Assembly (NCBI GenBank): GCA_015069525.1 | Contig: SVIK01000001.1 | Span: 1 to 34,419 of the forward strand | Origin: Clostridiales bacterium | GTDB taxonomy: Bacteria; Bacillota; Clostridia; Christensenellales; Borkfalkiaceae | DNA length: 34,419 nucleotides | Reading direction: 5' to 3' | Shown here: positions 15,477-24,513 of the stretch, piece by piece | Position numbering within the stretch: the first letter of the stretch is position 1 | Layout of the letters: each line of letters begins with the position of its first letter | The notes under the pieces: generated by a model | The model's input: only the letters and a program-made list of their open reading frames with translations | What the model was told of the DNA's origin: nothing | Database searches by the model: none | Program-made: the position numbers and the translations under genes

Positions 15477-16415
15477 ATGTTGGAGTTTTCGCACAAACCC
15501 GTAATGCTGGAAGAATGTATGCAAGGGCTGAACTTGAAAGAGGGCGGGGTATACTTTGACGGCACGGTTGGCGGAGGCGGACATTCTTACGAGATATTAA
15601 AGCGCACGTCACCCAACGGAAAACTAATTGCAACCGATTTAGACGACGAAGCCATTTCGGCGGCGCATAAACGCTTGCAACCGTTTGCGGGTAGATTTCA
15701 AATTTTCAAATCGAATTATAAAGATTACGAACGCGTATTCGATATGGCGGAAATCGATAAAATCGACGGTGCGATTTTGGATTTTGGGATATCCTCTCAC
15801 CAAATCGACGATGAAGAGAGAGGATTTTCTTATAGAATGCCCGACGCGCCCCTCGATATGCGTATGGATAGAAGCGCACCGCTTACGGCGGAAATCATCT
15901 TGAATACTTATTCGGAAGACAAGCTCGCGCGGATATTAAAAATGTACGGCGAGGAAACGTTTGCTCGACAAATCGCGCACGGCGTTGTAAAGGCACGCGC
16001 GGTAAAACCGTTAAAGACGTCGGGGGAGTTTGCGGAAATCATTAGAAATAATATTCCTGCAAAATTCCGTTTCGGAGCGCCTTGTGAAAGAAAGAGTTTC
16101 CAAGCGCTTCGTATCGAAGTGAACGGCGAGTTGGACGGCTTGTACGAATTAACCTTGTCTTTGACAAGAAGATTAAAATCGGGTGGACGAATCGTAATTC
16201 TTACCTTCCAATCGTTAGAGGATAGGATTGTAAAAGAGGCGTTCCGTTATTTGGAAAATCCTTGTAGATGTCCGTCGAGTTTTCCCGTATGTACGTGCGG
16301 AAAGAAACCGGAAATCAAGGTTATCACGAAGAAGCCGATTACGGCTTGCGAACAGGAATTGGAAGAAAATTCTCGAAGCAAATGCGCAAAATTGCGTATT
16401 GCGGAAAAATTATAA
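15477..16415 (+). CDS. rsmH: 16S rRNA m4C1402 methyltransferase RsmH
   Basis: RsmH (MraW) methylates N4 of C1402 in the ribosomal decoding centre using S-adenosylmethionine. The 312-residue protein has the characteristic N-terminus HKPVMLEECMQGL, the SAM-binding FDGTVGGGGHS (27-37), the acidic ATDLDDEAI, LDFGISSHQIDD, ERGFSYRMPDAPLDMRMD, and the C-terminal CRCPSSFPVCTCG segment. It follows mraZ by three bases, the usual dcw order. Confidence 0.97.
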   Translation: MLEFSHKPVMLEECMQGLNLKEGGVYFDGTVGGGGHSYEILKRTSPNGKLIATDLDDEAISAAHKRLQPFAGRFQIFKSNYKDYERVFDMAEIDKIDGAILDFGISSHQIDDEERGFSYRMPDAPLDMRMDRSAPLTAEIILNTYSEDKLARILKMYGEETFARQIAHGVVKARAVKPLKTSGEFAEIIRNNIPAKFRFGAPCERKSFQALRIEVNGELDGLYELTLSLTRRLKSGGRIVILTFQSLEDRIVKEAFRYLENPCRCPSSFPVCTCGKKPEIKVITKKPITACEQELEENSRSKCAKLRIAEKL

Positions 16416-16474
16416 TACGAAATCCCGCTTGGTGAAGGTTAAGGAGTGGGAAAAAGAAACACGGAGGCACAGTT

Positions 16475-17110
16475 ATGGCATTTACGGCAGAGCTTGAAAG
16501 AGCGCAAACGTTGAACGCACAAAAAATCGCAGAAGAACATAATGCGATGATAAAAGAACGTTATCGCAGATTGCAAGATGCAGAAGCAGAACAATTTGCA
16601 AACTCTACGCAAGATTACACCGCGCAACAAACCCGCGCGTCTGTTTTCGCGCCCGTTGCGCCCACGTACGTGAACGCTCCTGCGGTGGAACAAACTCCGC
16701 AAGTGACGGAATTTGTACACGCTCGCGTAGAATCTCCCGTGTTTACGACGGAAAAATTTAACGGTATGCAACAAGCGGAAGCGGTAGCGGTTGCGCCCGT
16801 AGCCGTACAACCTATGCAAGTGGCGCACTATGCGCCTGCGCAAGCGGTAGAACAAGAAACGCAATTTGCTTTTACGCCGATGGCGAAGAAGATTTGTATT
16901 GCCTTTGCGGCGACGGTCACCGTAATGCTTTCGGTGATTGGTATCAACACGGGTATTATCAAGCGTAATGAAACGCGTATTCAAGATTTGGAAAGACAAG
17001 AACAGGCTTTGCGCCTTAAAAATGAGGATTTGGATAGACGTATCGAAGAAGCGACAAGCGAAGAAACGATTATCCAATACGCACAAGATAAGGGTATGAT
17101 TAAGGGCTGA
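16475..17110 (+). CDS. FtsL/DivIC-like septum protein with long cytoplasmic N-terminus
   Basis: The position between rsmH and an FtsI-type transpeptidase is that of ftsL. The 211-residue protein has one transmembrane helix (about 145-165, FAATVTVMLSVIG) followed by a coiled coil (about 170-200, NETRIQDLERQEQALRLKNE) and a short tail. These are the hallmarks of FtsL/DivIC bitopic proteins that stabilise the divisome. Unusually, about 130 residues precede the helix; FtsL proteins normally have 20-60. This region is helical and Gln/Glu-rich at first, then Ala/Val/Pro/Gln-rich. Start ATG 16475 follows GGAGGC. An intrinsic terminator lies after the gene. Confidence 0.78.
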   Translation: MAFTAELERAQTLNAQKIAEEHNAMIKERYRRLQDAEAEQFANSTQDYTAQQTRASVFAPVAPTYVNAPAVEQTPQVTEFVHARVESPVFTTEKFNGMQQAEAVAVAPVAVQPMQVAHYAPAQAVEQETQFAFTPMAKKICIAFAATVTVMLSVIGINTGIIKRNETRIQDLERQEQALRLKNEDLDRRIEEATSEETIIQYAQDKGMIKG

Positions 17111-17136
17111 GAAAAGTCACTAATACGAATAAAAGA

Positions 17137-17166
17137 AGATTGCTCAATAACGGGTAATCTTTTTTT
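17137..17166 (+). terminator. Intrinsic terminator between the ftsL-like gene and the transpeptidase gene
   Basis: AGATTGCTC (17137-17145) pairs with GGGTAATCT (17152-17160) with two G-U pairs and is followed by a T run. It suggests that the transpeptidase gene needs a separate promoter. Confidence 0.82.
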
Positions 17167-17304
17167 ATTTGCGTTTTCCGTTTCGCTTGGTGTTTTTGGT
17201 TATCATTTCACCACTACTTTAATACAATAATATAGTAAAAAGTAGGGAGAATAAATATCATAAAAAAGAAAGAAACAGACAAAAATGCCTATTCCGTTTC
17301 CGTT

Positions 17305-19023
17305 TTGCGTAGGCGTATGCTTGCCGTGACGGTGGCGTTTGCGATACTTTTTTGCTTTCTTGTCGGACGCTTTTTTTACGTGCAAGTCGTTTGGCAGGGG
17401 GAGCTAAACTATCGCGCGCTCGACCAATGGACAAGGGAATTGCCAATTATAGCGGAAAGGGGAAAAATAACCGATAGAAACGGCGTGGTTTTGGCGGATA
17501 ATACGTCCGCTTATACCGTTTTTGCGCGCTCTAACGCCGTAAAAAATAAGGAAGAAACGGCGAAGACATTGGCGCAAACGCTATCAATGGACGAAAGCAC
17601 GCTTTACGATAAGCTGACGAAGAAAAAAGCTTCGGAAATTACCGTCGCAAAAAAGATAAGCAAGACGGAGGTGGAGGCGCTTTCCAAGCTTTCCTTGGAG
17701 GGCGTGTATTATTCCCGTGATAACGTGCGCGTGTATCCTAAGCGGGATACGCTTTGTCAAGTGCTCGGCTTTACGTCGGGAGATAATTTGGGCGTGTCGG
17801 GGATAGAAAAATACTACGAAAAATCACTTGCGGGGAAAAACGGGGAATTATTATACGAAACGGATTTGGTCGGCATTGAAATCGAGGGGAGCGTAGCTAC
17901 GTATTTGCCAGCGGAAAAGGGGTACAACGTAGAGCTAACGATTGATTACGGCATACAGGAAATCGTAGAAAGCGCCTTGAAAAAGGTTGCGTCCAATTCT
18001 TCGCCCGTATCGGCGGAGTGTATCGTCTTGGACGTCAACAATTTTGAGATTTTGGCAATGGCGAATTATCCTTCGTACGATTTAAACGATATTCCAAGAG
18101 ATGATATCGACGCGTTAAATAGGCTTTCGAGGAATACGATAGTTTGCGACGTATACGAACCTGGTTCTACTTTTAAAATTATCACCTCGGCGGCGAACAT
18201 TGAGGAGCATTTACAAGGGAATCCCAAAGCTTTTTCAACGAAATACGTATTTTCCAGCTCCCGCACGCGAAGCGTGGACGGCACGACGGTTAAGTGTTGG
18301 AGCAATCACGCCAACGGCAAACACGCCAATCAAACGTTAGCGGAGGCGTTAAATAATAGTTGTAATCCGTGCTTTACGGACATGGCGCTTGCGCTTGGCA
18401 CGGACGTCTTTTACGAGTATTTATCTGCATTTGGTTTTGGGAAAAAGACGGGGATAGATTACGGAGGTGAAGCGTACGGTCTTATGATGCCTCAAAAGGC
18501 GGTGCGTGCTTGTGATTTGGCTCGTATCGGTTTTGGACAAACGATAGCCGTATCCGGTTTGCAGTTGGCTTGCGCAACGGCTTCTGCTATCAACGGCGGG
18601 TATTATTATAAACCGCACCTTGTCAAACGGATATATGCAGACGACGGGTATGAAACGTTGAACGTAGGCGCAACCTTGCAAAATCGTACGGTCAGCGAAG
18701 AAACGTCAAAGATATTGGCGAAAATGCTGGAAGGCGTAGTCACGCAAGGTAGCGGTAAAAAAGCGGGGGTAGAGGGGTACAATATTGGCGGTAAGACGGG
18801 TACGGCGCAAAAATTCGAGGACGGGCATATCGCCCAAGGCAAGTACGTTTCGTCGTTCGTGGGCTTCTTTCCCGTGGAAAACCCGAAATACCTTACGCTC
18901 GTCATCGTAGACGAACCACAGGGCGCGTATTACGGCTCGGTTGTTGCCGCCCCTTGCGCGGGCGAAATTTTTCAAGGTATTATATCGTTGAAAAATATAA
19001 AGCCTAATAACGGAGAGGGTTAA
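17305..19023 (+). CDS. FtsI-type penicillin-binding protein transpeptidase
   Basis: This class B PBP cross-links septal peptidoglycan outside the membrane. Using the TTG at 17305, residues 5-25 form the single membrane anchor, followed by the dimerisation domain (ERGKITDRNG, YTVFARS). The transpeptidase domain carries STFK (288-291), SCN (352-354) and KTG (497-499). No PASTA domains are present, so it is FtsI-like rather than SpoVD-like. The true start is probably upstream: the frame stays open to 17239, a good ribosome site (AGGGAG, 17244-17249) has no ATG/GTG/TTG after it, but an in-frame ATC at 17257 or ATA at 17260 would give KKKETDKNAYSVSVLRRR, a natural cytoplasmic tail. In-frame ATG 17317 would remove the positive charges before the helix. 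Confidence 0.93.
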   Translation: MRRRMLAVTVAFAILFCFLVGRFFYVQVVWQGELNYRALDQWTRELPIIAERGKITDRNGVVLADNTSAYTVFARSNAVKNKEETAKTLAQTLSMDESTLYDKLTKKKASEITVAKKISKTEVEALSKLSLEGVYYSRDNVRVYPKRDTLCQVLGFTSGDNLGVSGIEKYYEKSLAGKNGELLYETDLVGIEIEGSVATYLPAEKGYNVELTIDYGIQEIVESALKKVASNSSPVSAECIVLDVNNFEILAMANYPSYDLNDIPRDDIDALNRLSRNTIVCDVYEPGSTFKIITSAANIEEHLQGNPKAFSTKYVFSSSRTRSVDGTTVKCWSNHANGKHANQTLAEALNNSCNPCFTDMALALGTDVFYEYLSAFGFGKKTGIDYGGEAYGLMMPQKAVRACDLARIGFGQTIAVSGLQLACATASAINGGYYYKPHLVKRIYADDGYETLNVGATLQNRTVSEETSKILAKMLEGVVTQGSGKKAGVEGYNIGGKTGTAQKFEDGHIAQGKYVSSFVGFFPVENPKYLTLVIVDEPQGAYYGSVVAAPCAGEIFQGIISLKNIKPNNGEG

Positions 19024-19119
19024 CGGCGATGGAAGAATTGATTATTCTCTTAAAGGATTTTTTATGGAAAAGCAAAACGTCCCGTTATTAAACCGTGTTA
19101 AAGAAATTGTAATTTAGTG

Positions 19120-19148
19120 TTGACAAATTAAAAAAAATATATTATAAT
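19120..19148 (+). promoter_or_regulatory. Consensus promoter of the GH127-like gene
   Basis: TTGACA (19120-19125) and TATAAT (19143-19148) are exactly 17 bases apart. Between the transpeptidase stop and this promoter (19024-19119) I see no credible gene. Confidence 0.9.
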
Positions 19149-19200
19149 AAAGTTATTATGCAGTAAAAATTGCAAAAAAACGAAAAATGAGGAAAAAAAC

Positions 19201-21021
19201 ATGTGGAAAAACGACGTATTTGCTTGTGTTGACGGAAAGATGACTTTCGACGGGTACATAAAGGAATTGGAGAAATATCTTGTTGAAAATCACGTGACCA
19301 AACAGAACGTATGGGAACTGTTCGTGAAGCAATTTCGCGATAAAACGGATACTGACTGGCGTTGGCGTGGGGAATATTGGGGCAAAGCAATGCGTGGCGC
19401 CGCGATGCTTTATAAAGCAACGAAGGACCCTGCTATTTATGACGCAATGAAAGCTACGATAGAAGATTTGCTTTCCACGCAAGAGGAAAACGGTAGAATT
19501 TCTACCTATCCCGTATCGCTCGAATTTAACGGCTGGGATATGTGGGCGAGAAAATATATTATTTTAGGCAACCTGTATTTCTACGAGGTTTGCGAAGACG
19601 AAGCGTTTAAGGAAAAATTATTAAACGCGCTTGTAAAGCACGCCGATTATATCGTGGCGCACGTAGGCGAAGGGGAAGGCAAGAAACCCATTTTGAAAAC
19701 TTCGGACGCTTGGGGTACGATGAATTCTTGCTCCAATTTAGAGCCGTTTGTAAAACTTTACAAAATTACGGGCAAACCCGAGTATCTTGAATTTGCCGAA
19801 TATATCGTCAGCACGGGGCTTTGCGACGGGGCAAACTTGATTGACCTTGCTTTAAAAGGTATACCGCCTCATAAATATCCGCATCCCAAGGCATACGAGA
19901 TGATGAGCTGTTTCCAAGGCTTATTGGAATTGTATACCGTCACGCGTGACGCAAAGCAATTGGAAGCGGTTGTAAAATTTGCCGATTTGGTATACGATAA
20001 CGAAGTGACGATTATCGGGACGGCGGGTTATGAAGGGGAAATGTTCAGCCACGGCGCGCCTGGGCAAACGGAATATTCCGAGAAAGAGGTATTGGAAACG
20101 TGTGTGACGGTCGTTTGGATGAACCTTTGCTTCCGCTTGTTGGAAATCACGGGTGACGCAAAGTATGCCGATTGGTTGGAATGCGCTTCCCTCAACGCTA
20201 TGAACGGTAGCGTAAATAACAAAGACCAACTTTCTATTCGTTCGGCAAACTGGGACCCTCGCTACGTGGATGCAAGCTTGCCTATGGAAGAATGGCCGAT
20301 GTACACGGGCAAACGCCAAATTTTGCCTTTCGATAGTTATAGCCCGCTTGTAAATGCAAATAGAGGACAATTGATTGCCGGTTTCAATATCATGGAAGAC
20401 GAGCAAATTTACGGTTGTTGCGCATGTATCGGTGTGGCAGGGCTTGCGATGGAAGAACTGTTTGCCGTTATGAAAACGAAGAATGGATACGCAGTAAACC
20501 TTTACGAAGACACGATTGTGGAAACGAGCGATTGTCGTTTGTCGATTGTACGTGATAAAAAGACGTTTGCCGTGAAGATTGCAGTAGAGAGCGAAAAGGA
20601 ACAGACGTTGAAGTTGCGCGTTCCCACGTGGACGGAGGGTTATCAAGTCTTTGTAGACGGCAACGAAGTTGCGGTGGAAGAAAAGGACGGGTATTTCAAG
20701 CTTGCCGTACAAAACAACGTGGTGGAAATTGCGTTCAATGCGGTTGTGAAAATGCTGAAATATCACGATAAAATTGCCTTCAAGAAAGGACCTTACGTGT
20801 TGGCTCGCGACCAAAAATTAGGCGAGGATATCACTACGCCCGTTTCCCTCGCGGAAAAACTGACGATTAAAGCGTATAAGAACGAGCTTTTCGACTGTGA
20901 TTACGCTTATAAATTGCAAACGGCAGACGGAGAGATTACCCTTTGCGATTACGCACACGTTGGTAAGGAATACGATAGTGAGGATTGCAATATCAGCGTT
21001 TGGCTTGAAAAGAAAATGTAA
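19201..21021 (+). CDS. GH127/DUF1680-like beta-L-arabinofuranosidase family protein
   Basis: The family cleaves beta-L-arabinofuranosyl linkages with a cysteine nucleophile held by zinc. This 606-residue protein has an alpha/alpha-barrel-like first part (WRGEYWGKAMRGAAML, NGWDMWARKYIILGN) and a C-terminal beta-sandwich (LRVPTW, the usual GH127 strand). Candidate zinc ligands are a Glu in EGEMFSHG (about 280), Cys301 in ETCVTVVW, and the paired Cys406-Cys407 in YGCCACIG. This mirrors the Glu plus three Cys arrangement of characterised members. The distance from the first to the paired cysteines is longer than usual. No signal peptide, so it should act in the cytoplasm on imported oligosaccharides. 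Exact substrate uncertain. GAGGAAAAAAAC precedes the ATG. Confidence 0.82.
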   Translation: MWKNDVFACVDGKMTFDGYIKELEKYLVENHVTKQNVWELFVKQFRDKTDTDWRWRGEYWGKAMRGAAMLYKATKDPAIYDAMKATIEDLLSTQEENGRISTYPVSLEFNGWDMWARKYIILGNLYFYEVCEDEAFKEKLLNALVKHADYIVAHVGEGEGKKPILKTSDAWGTMNSCSNLEPFVKLYKITGKPEYLEFAEYIVSTGLCDGANLIDLALKGIPPHKYPHPKAYEMMSCFQGLLELYTVTRDAKQLEAVVKFADLVYDNEVTIIGTAGYEGEMFSHGAPGQTEYSEKEVLETCVTVVWMNLCFRLLEITGDAKYADWLECASLNAMNGSVNNKDQLSIRSANWDPRYVDASLPMEEWPMYTGKRQILPFDSYSPLVNANRGQLIAGFNIMEDEQIYGCCACIGVAGLAMEELFAVMKTKNGYAVNLYEDTIVETSDCRLSIVRDKKTFAVKIAVESEKEQTLKLRVPTWTEGYQVFVDGNEVAVEEKDGYFKLAVQNNVVEIAFNAVVKMLKYHDKIAFKKGPYVLARDQKLGEDITTPVSLAEKLTIKAYKNELFDCDYAYKLQTADGEITLCDYAHVGKEYDSEDCNISVWLEKKM

Positions 21022-21028
21022 ATATATG

Positions 21029-21062
21029 ACAGCCGTATCGAATACAGCGATACGGCTGTTTT
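21029..21062 (+). terminator. Intrinsic terminator after the GH127-like gene
   Basis: A perfect 12-bp stem (21029-21040 with 21048-21059, core AGCCGTATCG) has a 7-base loop and a short TTT tail. Confidence 0.82.
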
Positions 21063-21116
21063 AATGCGTGGTAAACGATATTTAGAGTACTAAAAAGGAA
21101 AAAGTATAAGAGCTTC

Positions 21117-21145
21117 TTGACATTTGTTAAAAAGTGTGTTAAGAT
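21117..21145 (+). promoter_or_regulatory. Promoter of the GH78-like gene
   Basis: TTGACA (21117-21122) and TAAGAT (21140-21145) are 17 bases apart. Confidence 0.75.
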
Positions 21146-21172
21146 AGATAAAAATTTTGGTGGGATAGAAAA

Positions 21173-23206
21173 ATGGACTTTATTTGGCTCAAAGAAGAAG
21201 AAAATAATTCGTACGCGCAGTTCAAGGCGAATTTCGATTATAAAAAGGGAAACGTAAAATTATCCGTTTCCGCCGATTATAAGTATGAGGCATACGTTAA
21301 CGGCGTTTTGGTGAGTAATTGCCAATATGCCGATTTACCTACCTATAAGAGCGTAGATAGCGTAGATATTACCGCTTTTCTCCAAAAAGGAAATAACGAA
21401 TTGACGATAACGGCATTCCATATGGGAGAAGATTTCTCTTCTTGTCGTCCGCAGACGGCAGGGGTTGCTTTTAGCGTAGAAAACGAGGGAAAAACGCTTG
21501 TCAAATCGGGCGAAGATACGCTGTGTCGTAAGGCAAAAGGCTACCGCCCTGGCGGTATTATCACGGCGCAACTTGGCTACGGTTGGAATTACGATTGTAC
21601 GGACGAGGGGGGAGCTTGGGAAAAGGCACGTTTAACCAAGGCTGAAAATACGCTTGTGCCCCGTCCTATCCCCGCACTTGCGATTGGAGAACCGATGCCT
21701 GTCGTCGTTTGCGCACAAGGTATTTTTCAATACCGTGAAGGAAAAACGGCAGGGGAAAAGGCGCAAAACGCGTGGCTGTCCACTCTGCGTTTTGCGGGAA
21801 TGACGGGAAAAAATAAAATTACTTCCGCCGATTTGCATGTACCGGTGACGTTTAAGGCAAACGGTGGCGACGGCGTTTTCGTTATCGTCGATTTGCAAAA
21901 GGAAACGAGCGGTTATCCCGTGCTTTCCGTTACGGTAGATAAACCTTGTAAAGCAATCTTTGCTTGGGGCGAACATCTTGCCGACTTACGTATCCGTGCA
22001 GAGCGCGAAGGACGTAATTTTGCTTCGGAATACACGTTCAAGAAAGGGGAAAACGCTTTTGCGGGATATATTCACCGTTTAGGGTGCAGATACCTTTGTT
22101 TATTCGTGGAAAACGACGAGGTGACGATAAATACCTTGACGGTGCGTGAGGCTACGTATCCGTTTAAGATGCCGAAAAAGGATTTCGGGGATAGATTGCT
22201 CAACCGCATTTACGAGGTGGGGCGTAGAACGATGCAAATTTGTGCACACGAGCATTATGAGGATTGTCCTTGGCGGGAGCAAGCGCTTTACGGCATGGAC
22301 GCACGCAATCAAATGTTGTTTGGCTACGGTGCGTTTGAGGAATACACGTTGCCCCGTGCCGTGCTTCGTTTACAGGCGTATTCTACCCGAGAAGACGGTT
22401 TGCTTTCCCTTTGTGCACCTTCTCGCGCAAAAATTTGTATTCCTTCGTTCAGCTTGTATTGGGCGATTGCCGTATATGAAAACGCACAGGTGGATTACGA
22501 CGAGGCTTTCGTGAAAGAAATGCTTCCCTACGCTGATAAGATTCTAGAGAATTTTAAGCGTCGTACGACGGAAGCCGGCGTGACCTGCTTTAAGGAAAAA
22601 GACTATTGGAATTTCTATGAGTGGAGCGAGGGCTTGGACGGCGGTACTATCTTCCGTGAATACGAAATAGAGGAAACGACGGACTGTATTTTAACGACGC
22701 TTTCGTTTATGGCTTCGCGTGGCGTTGCAAAGCTGTATAAGCGTGTGGGAGATACGGCGCAAGCGGAAAAGTGGTTGCATTACGCGGAAAAAGTGCAAGG
22801 CACGATAGAGGCGTTTTACGATAAAGAAAAAGGCTTATACGCTTCGTTTATTAAGCAGGGAGAAAAGTACGGTTGGCATGCGCATACCCAAGCGATTGTA
22901 TTGCTTGCCGATATCCCCGAGGAGAGAAAGGATTCTCTTTGCGAGGTCTTAAAAAATCCCGATGGGAAAGTAGTGGATATGACGTTTGCCGCGTTGCAAT
23001 TTAAATACGACGCTATCGTTGCGTGCCAAGGGGATATAAATTGGTGCGTGGACGATATTTGTAAACTGTTTGGAGATATGCTTTTCCAAGGCGCAACCAG
23101 CTATTGGGAAACGGCTTTGGGTGAGGCGGATTTTGACGATGCGGGCAGTCTTTGTCACGGCTGGTCTGCCGTTGGTTGCTACGTTTTCGATAAATACCTG
23201 AAATAA
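21173..23206 (+). CDS. GH78-like alpha-L-rhamnosidase family protein
   Basis: The 677-residue protein has an N-terminal beta-sandwich (about 1-120, YKYEAYVNGVLVSNCQY), further beta domains to about 330, and an alpha/alpha-barrel. The barrel opens with RTMQICAHEHYEDCPWREQ, the counterpart of the conserved DCPxRE(R) motif of GH78 enzymes (about residue 360), then GMDARNQ. A later DYWNFYEWSEG (about 475) corresponds to the WGDW region, and HGWSAVGCY near the end matches the family's final histidine segment. GH78 enzymes release L-rhamnose by inversion. The protein lacks a signal peptide and has no neighbour in its transcript. The exact sugar is inferred only. Confidence 0.8.
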   Translation: MDFIWLKEEENNSYAQFKANFDYKKGNVKLSVSADYKYEAYVNGVLVSNCQYADLPTYKSVDSVDITAFLQKGNNELTITAFHMGEDFSSCRPQTAGVAFSVENEGKTLVKSGEDTLCRKAKGYRPGGIITAQLGYGWNYDCTDEGGAWEKARLTKAENTLVPRPIPALAIGEPMPVVVCAQGIFQYREGKTAGEKAQNAWLSTLRFAGMTGKNKITSADLHVPVTFKANGGDGVFVIVDLQKETSGYPVLSVTVDKPCKAIFAWGEHLADLRIRAEREGRNFASEYTFKKGENAFAGYIHRLGCRYLCLFVENDEVTINTLTVREATYPFKMPKKDFGDRLLNRIYEVGRRTMQICAHEHYEDCPWREQALYGMDARNQMLFGYGAFEEYTLPRAVLRLQAYSTREDGLLSLCAPSRAKICIPSFSLYWAIAVYENAQVDYDEAFVKEMLPYADKILENFKRRTTEAGVTCFKEKDYWNFYEWSEGLDGGTIFREYEIEETTDCILTTLSFMASRGVAKLYKRVGDTAQAEKWLHYAEKVQGTIEAFYDKEKGLYASFIKQGEKYGWHAHTQAIVLLADIPEERKDSLCEVLKNPDGKVVDMTFAALQFKYDAIVACQGDINWCVDDICKLFGDMLFQGATSYWETALGEADFDDAGSLCHGWSAVGCYVFDKYLK

Positions 23207-23230
23207 AATTGTATAAAAATCAAATATTAC

Positions 23231-23274
23231 AACAAGGAGTTTGGCTTTTTTACCAAACTCCTTGTTTATTTTTT
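23231..23274 (+). terminator. Intrinsic terminator after the GH78-like gene
   Basis: A perfect 14-bp stem (23231-23244 with 23253-23266, core CAAGGAGTTTGG) is followed by TATTTTTT. Confidence 0.93.
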
Positions 23275-23304
23275 GTAAAATCGTGTTTTTTTGTTTATTC
23301 ACTA

Positions 23305-23333
23305 TTGCGAAATTCCATAAAAAAAGTTAAAAT
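23305..23333 (+). promoter_or_regulatory. Putative promoter of the AraC-family gene
   Basis: TTGCGA (23305-23310) and TAAAAT (23328-23333) are 17 bases apart. Confidence 0.55.
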
Positions 23334-23372
23334 ATAAGAAAAAAGTTTAATTTATGGTATACGGTAATAAGT

Positions 23373-24329
23373 ATGGAGAAAAAAACGAGAAACGAGAAGA
23401 AAATTTATGCATTAAAAACGAAAAGCATGCCTCGTGTCAGCTTTGCGGTAATTAGCCGTGAAACGCTTGAAAAGGTTGATAAAATAGAGGATAACGGTTT
23501 TGTTTGTGTTCGATACGTAGATACGGGAAAAATGGACGTCGCTTTTCAATACGGACCAAAATTTACCGTTAAAGCTGGCGAATATTGCATTTACCCGCGC
23601 AAAAGCAAATCGCAAACGGTAATACATAAAAATACGACGACGACGCTTTTTTCTTTCTTTATTGACGAGGGAGAGGATAAACTTATCAATTCTTCCGAGG
23701 TGTTGTTTGAAAAGTCGGATAACTATAAATACGTGGACATTGAAAGCTTATTCATTTTGCAAACGGGAAAAATCACGCCGTCTGACCGAGCTTATTCCGA
23801 ATTGAAGCAGTTGGTTCATCGATACGACGCAATTGGAGAATATACGAACGCGAACGTGTCTATGCACGCTTGGAATTTCTTGTTGTGGCTCGCCAACGCA
23901 CAAATAAACGATATAAAAGGGAATAAAGAGGAGAAAAAGAATAGCGTAGAAAAATATTGCGATAGAATTGACGAATATATCGAAAAGAATTATATGATGC
24001 CGATTACGATGACGACGATTGCCGATTTGCTTGTTTTGCATGAAAATTACATTAGTCGTATTTACAAGCAAACGCGCGGATTGACGGTGGTTGAACATTT
24101 GCGAAACGTACGTATCGAAAAGGCAAAAGAATTGTTGTTGCAAAACAAATATACGATTGCGCAAGTGGCAAAGGCAGTCGGCTTTTTAAACGTGAAATAT
24201 TTTATCGCCGTATTCAAAAAAGTGGAAAGTGTTTCCCCTGGGAAATATTATCGCAATCTTTTCGAACGTCGGTTGTATTCTTACGACAAACCTGAATATC
24301 TCGATTATTCAAACGACGAGATTTTGTAA
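23373..24329 (+). CDS. AraC-family transcriptional regulator
   Basis: The 318-residue protein has a C-terminal AraC/XylS domain (about 200-295) with two helix-turn-helix motifs: ITMTTIADLLVLHENYISRIYKQ, then KYTIAQVAKAVGFLNVKYFIAVFKK and SPGKYYRN. The N-terminal 150 residues are beta-rich (VCVRYVDTGKMDVAFQYG, TVKAGEYCIYPR), like the cupin-type sensor of sugar-responsive activators. It lies between the glycosidase genes and the transporter operon, all on the same strand, so it probably activates those genes in response to a sugar. The inducer is unknown. Confidence 0.9.
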   Translation: MEKKTRNEKKIYALKTKSMPRVSFAVISRETLEKVDKIEDNGFVCVRYVDTGKMDVAFQYGPKFTVKAGEYCIYPRKSKSQTVIHKNTTTTLFSFFIDEGEDKLINSSEVLFEKSDNYKYVDIESLFILQTGKITPSDRAYSELKQLVHRYDAIGEYTNANVSMHAWNFLLWLANAQINDIKGNKEEKKNSVEKYCDRIDEYIEKNYMMPITMTTIADLLVLHENYISRIYKQTRGLTVVEHLRNVRIEKAKELLLQNKYTIAQVAKAVGFLNVKYFIAVFKKVESVSPGKYYRNLFERRLYSYDKPEYLDYSNDEIL

Positions 24330-24364
24330 AAGTTATAATTTCAAACTATGTTAATTTTTTGGAA

Positions 24365-24393
24365 TTGAATTATAGAAAAAAAAGTGATACTAT
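24365..24393 (+). promoter_or_regulatory. Putative promoter of the sugar-transport operon
   Basis: TTGAAT (24365-24370) and TACTAT (24388-24393) are 17 bases apart with an extended -10 TG at 24385. The weak -35 suits an activator-dependent promoter. The leader to 24513 holds a small TCGCT/AGCGA hairpin and no recognised riboswitch. Confidence 0.55.
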
Positions 24394-24513
24394 TATATTG
24401 TATTATTATGTTATAACGACAAAAGCGCAGGCCAATTCGCTCAAAAAGCGATTGTTTTCGCGCGATTTTGCCGTTAAAATGATAGAAAAAGCATAATTAA
24501 GGAGAAAAATGAT

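Noticed and set aside
19029..19091. Short ATG frame (20 codons) after ftsI
   Set aside because: Too short, no recognisable similarity and no typical ribosome site. It could be a relic of the next division gene, but the sequence does not show this.
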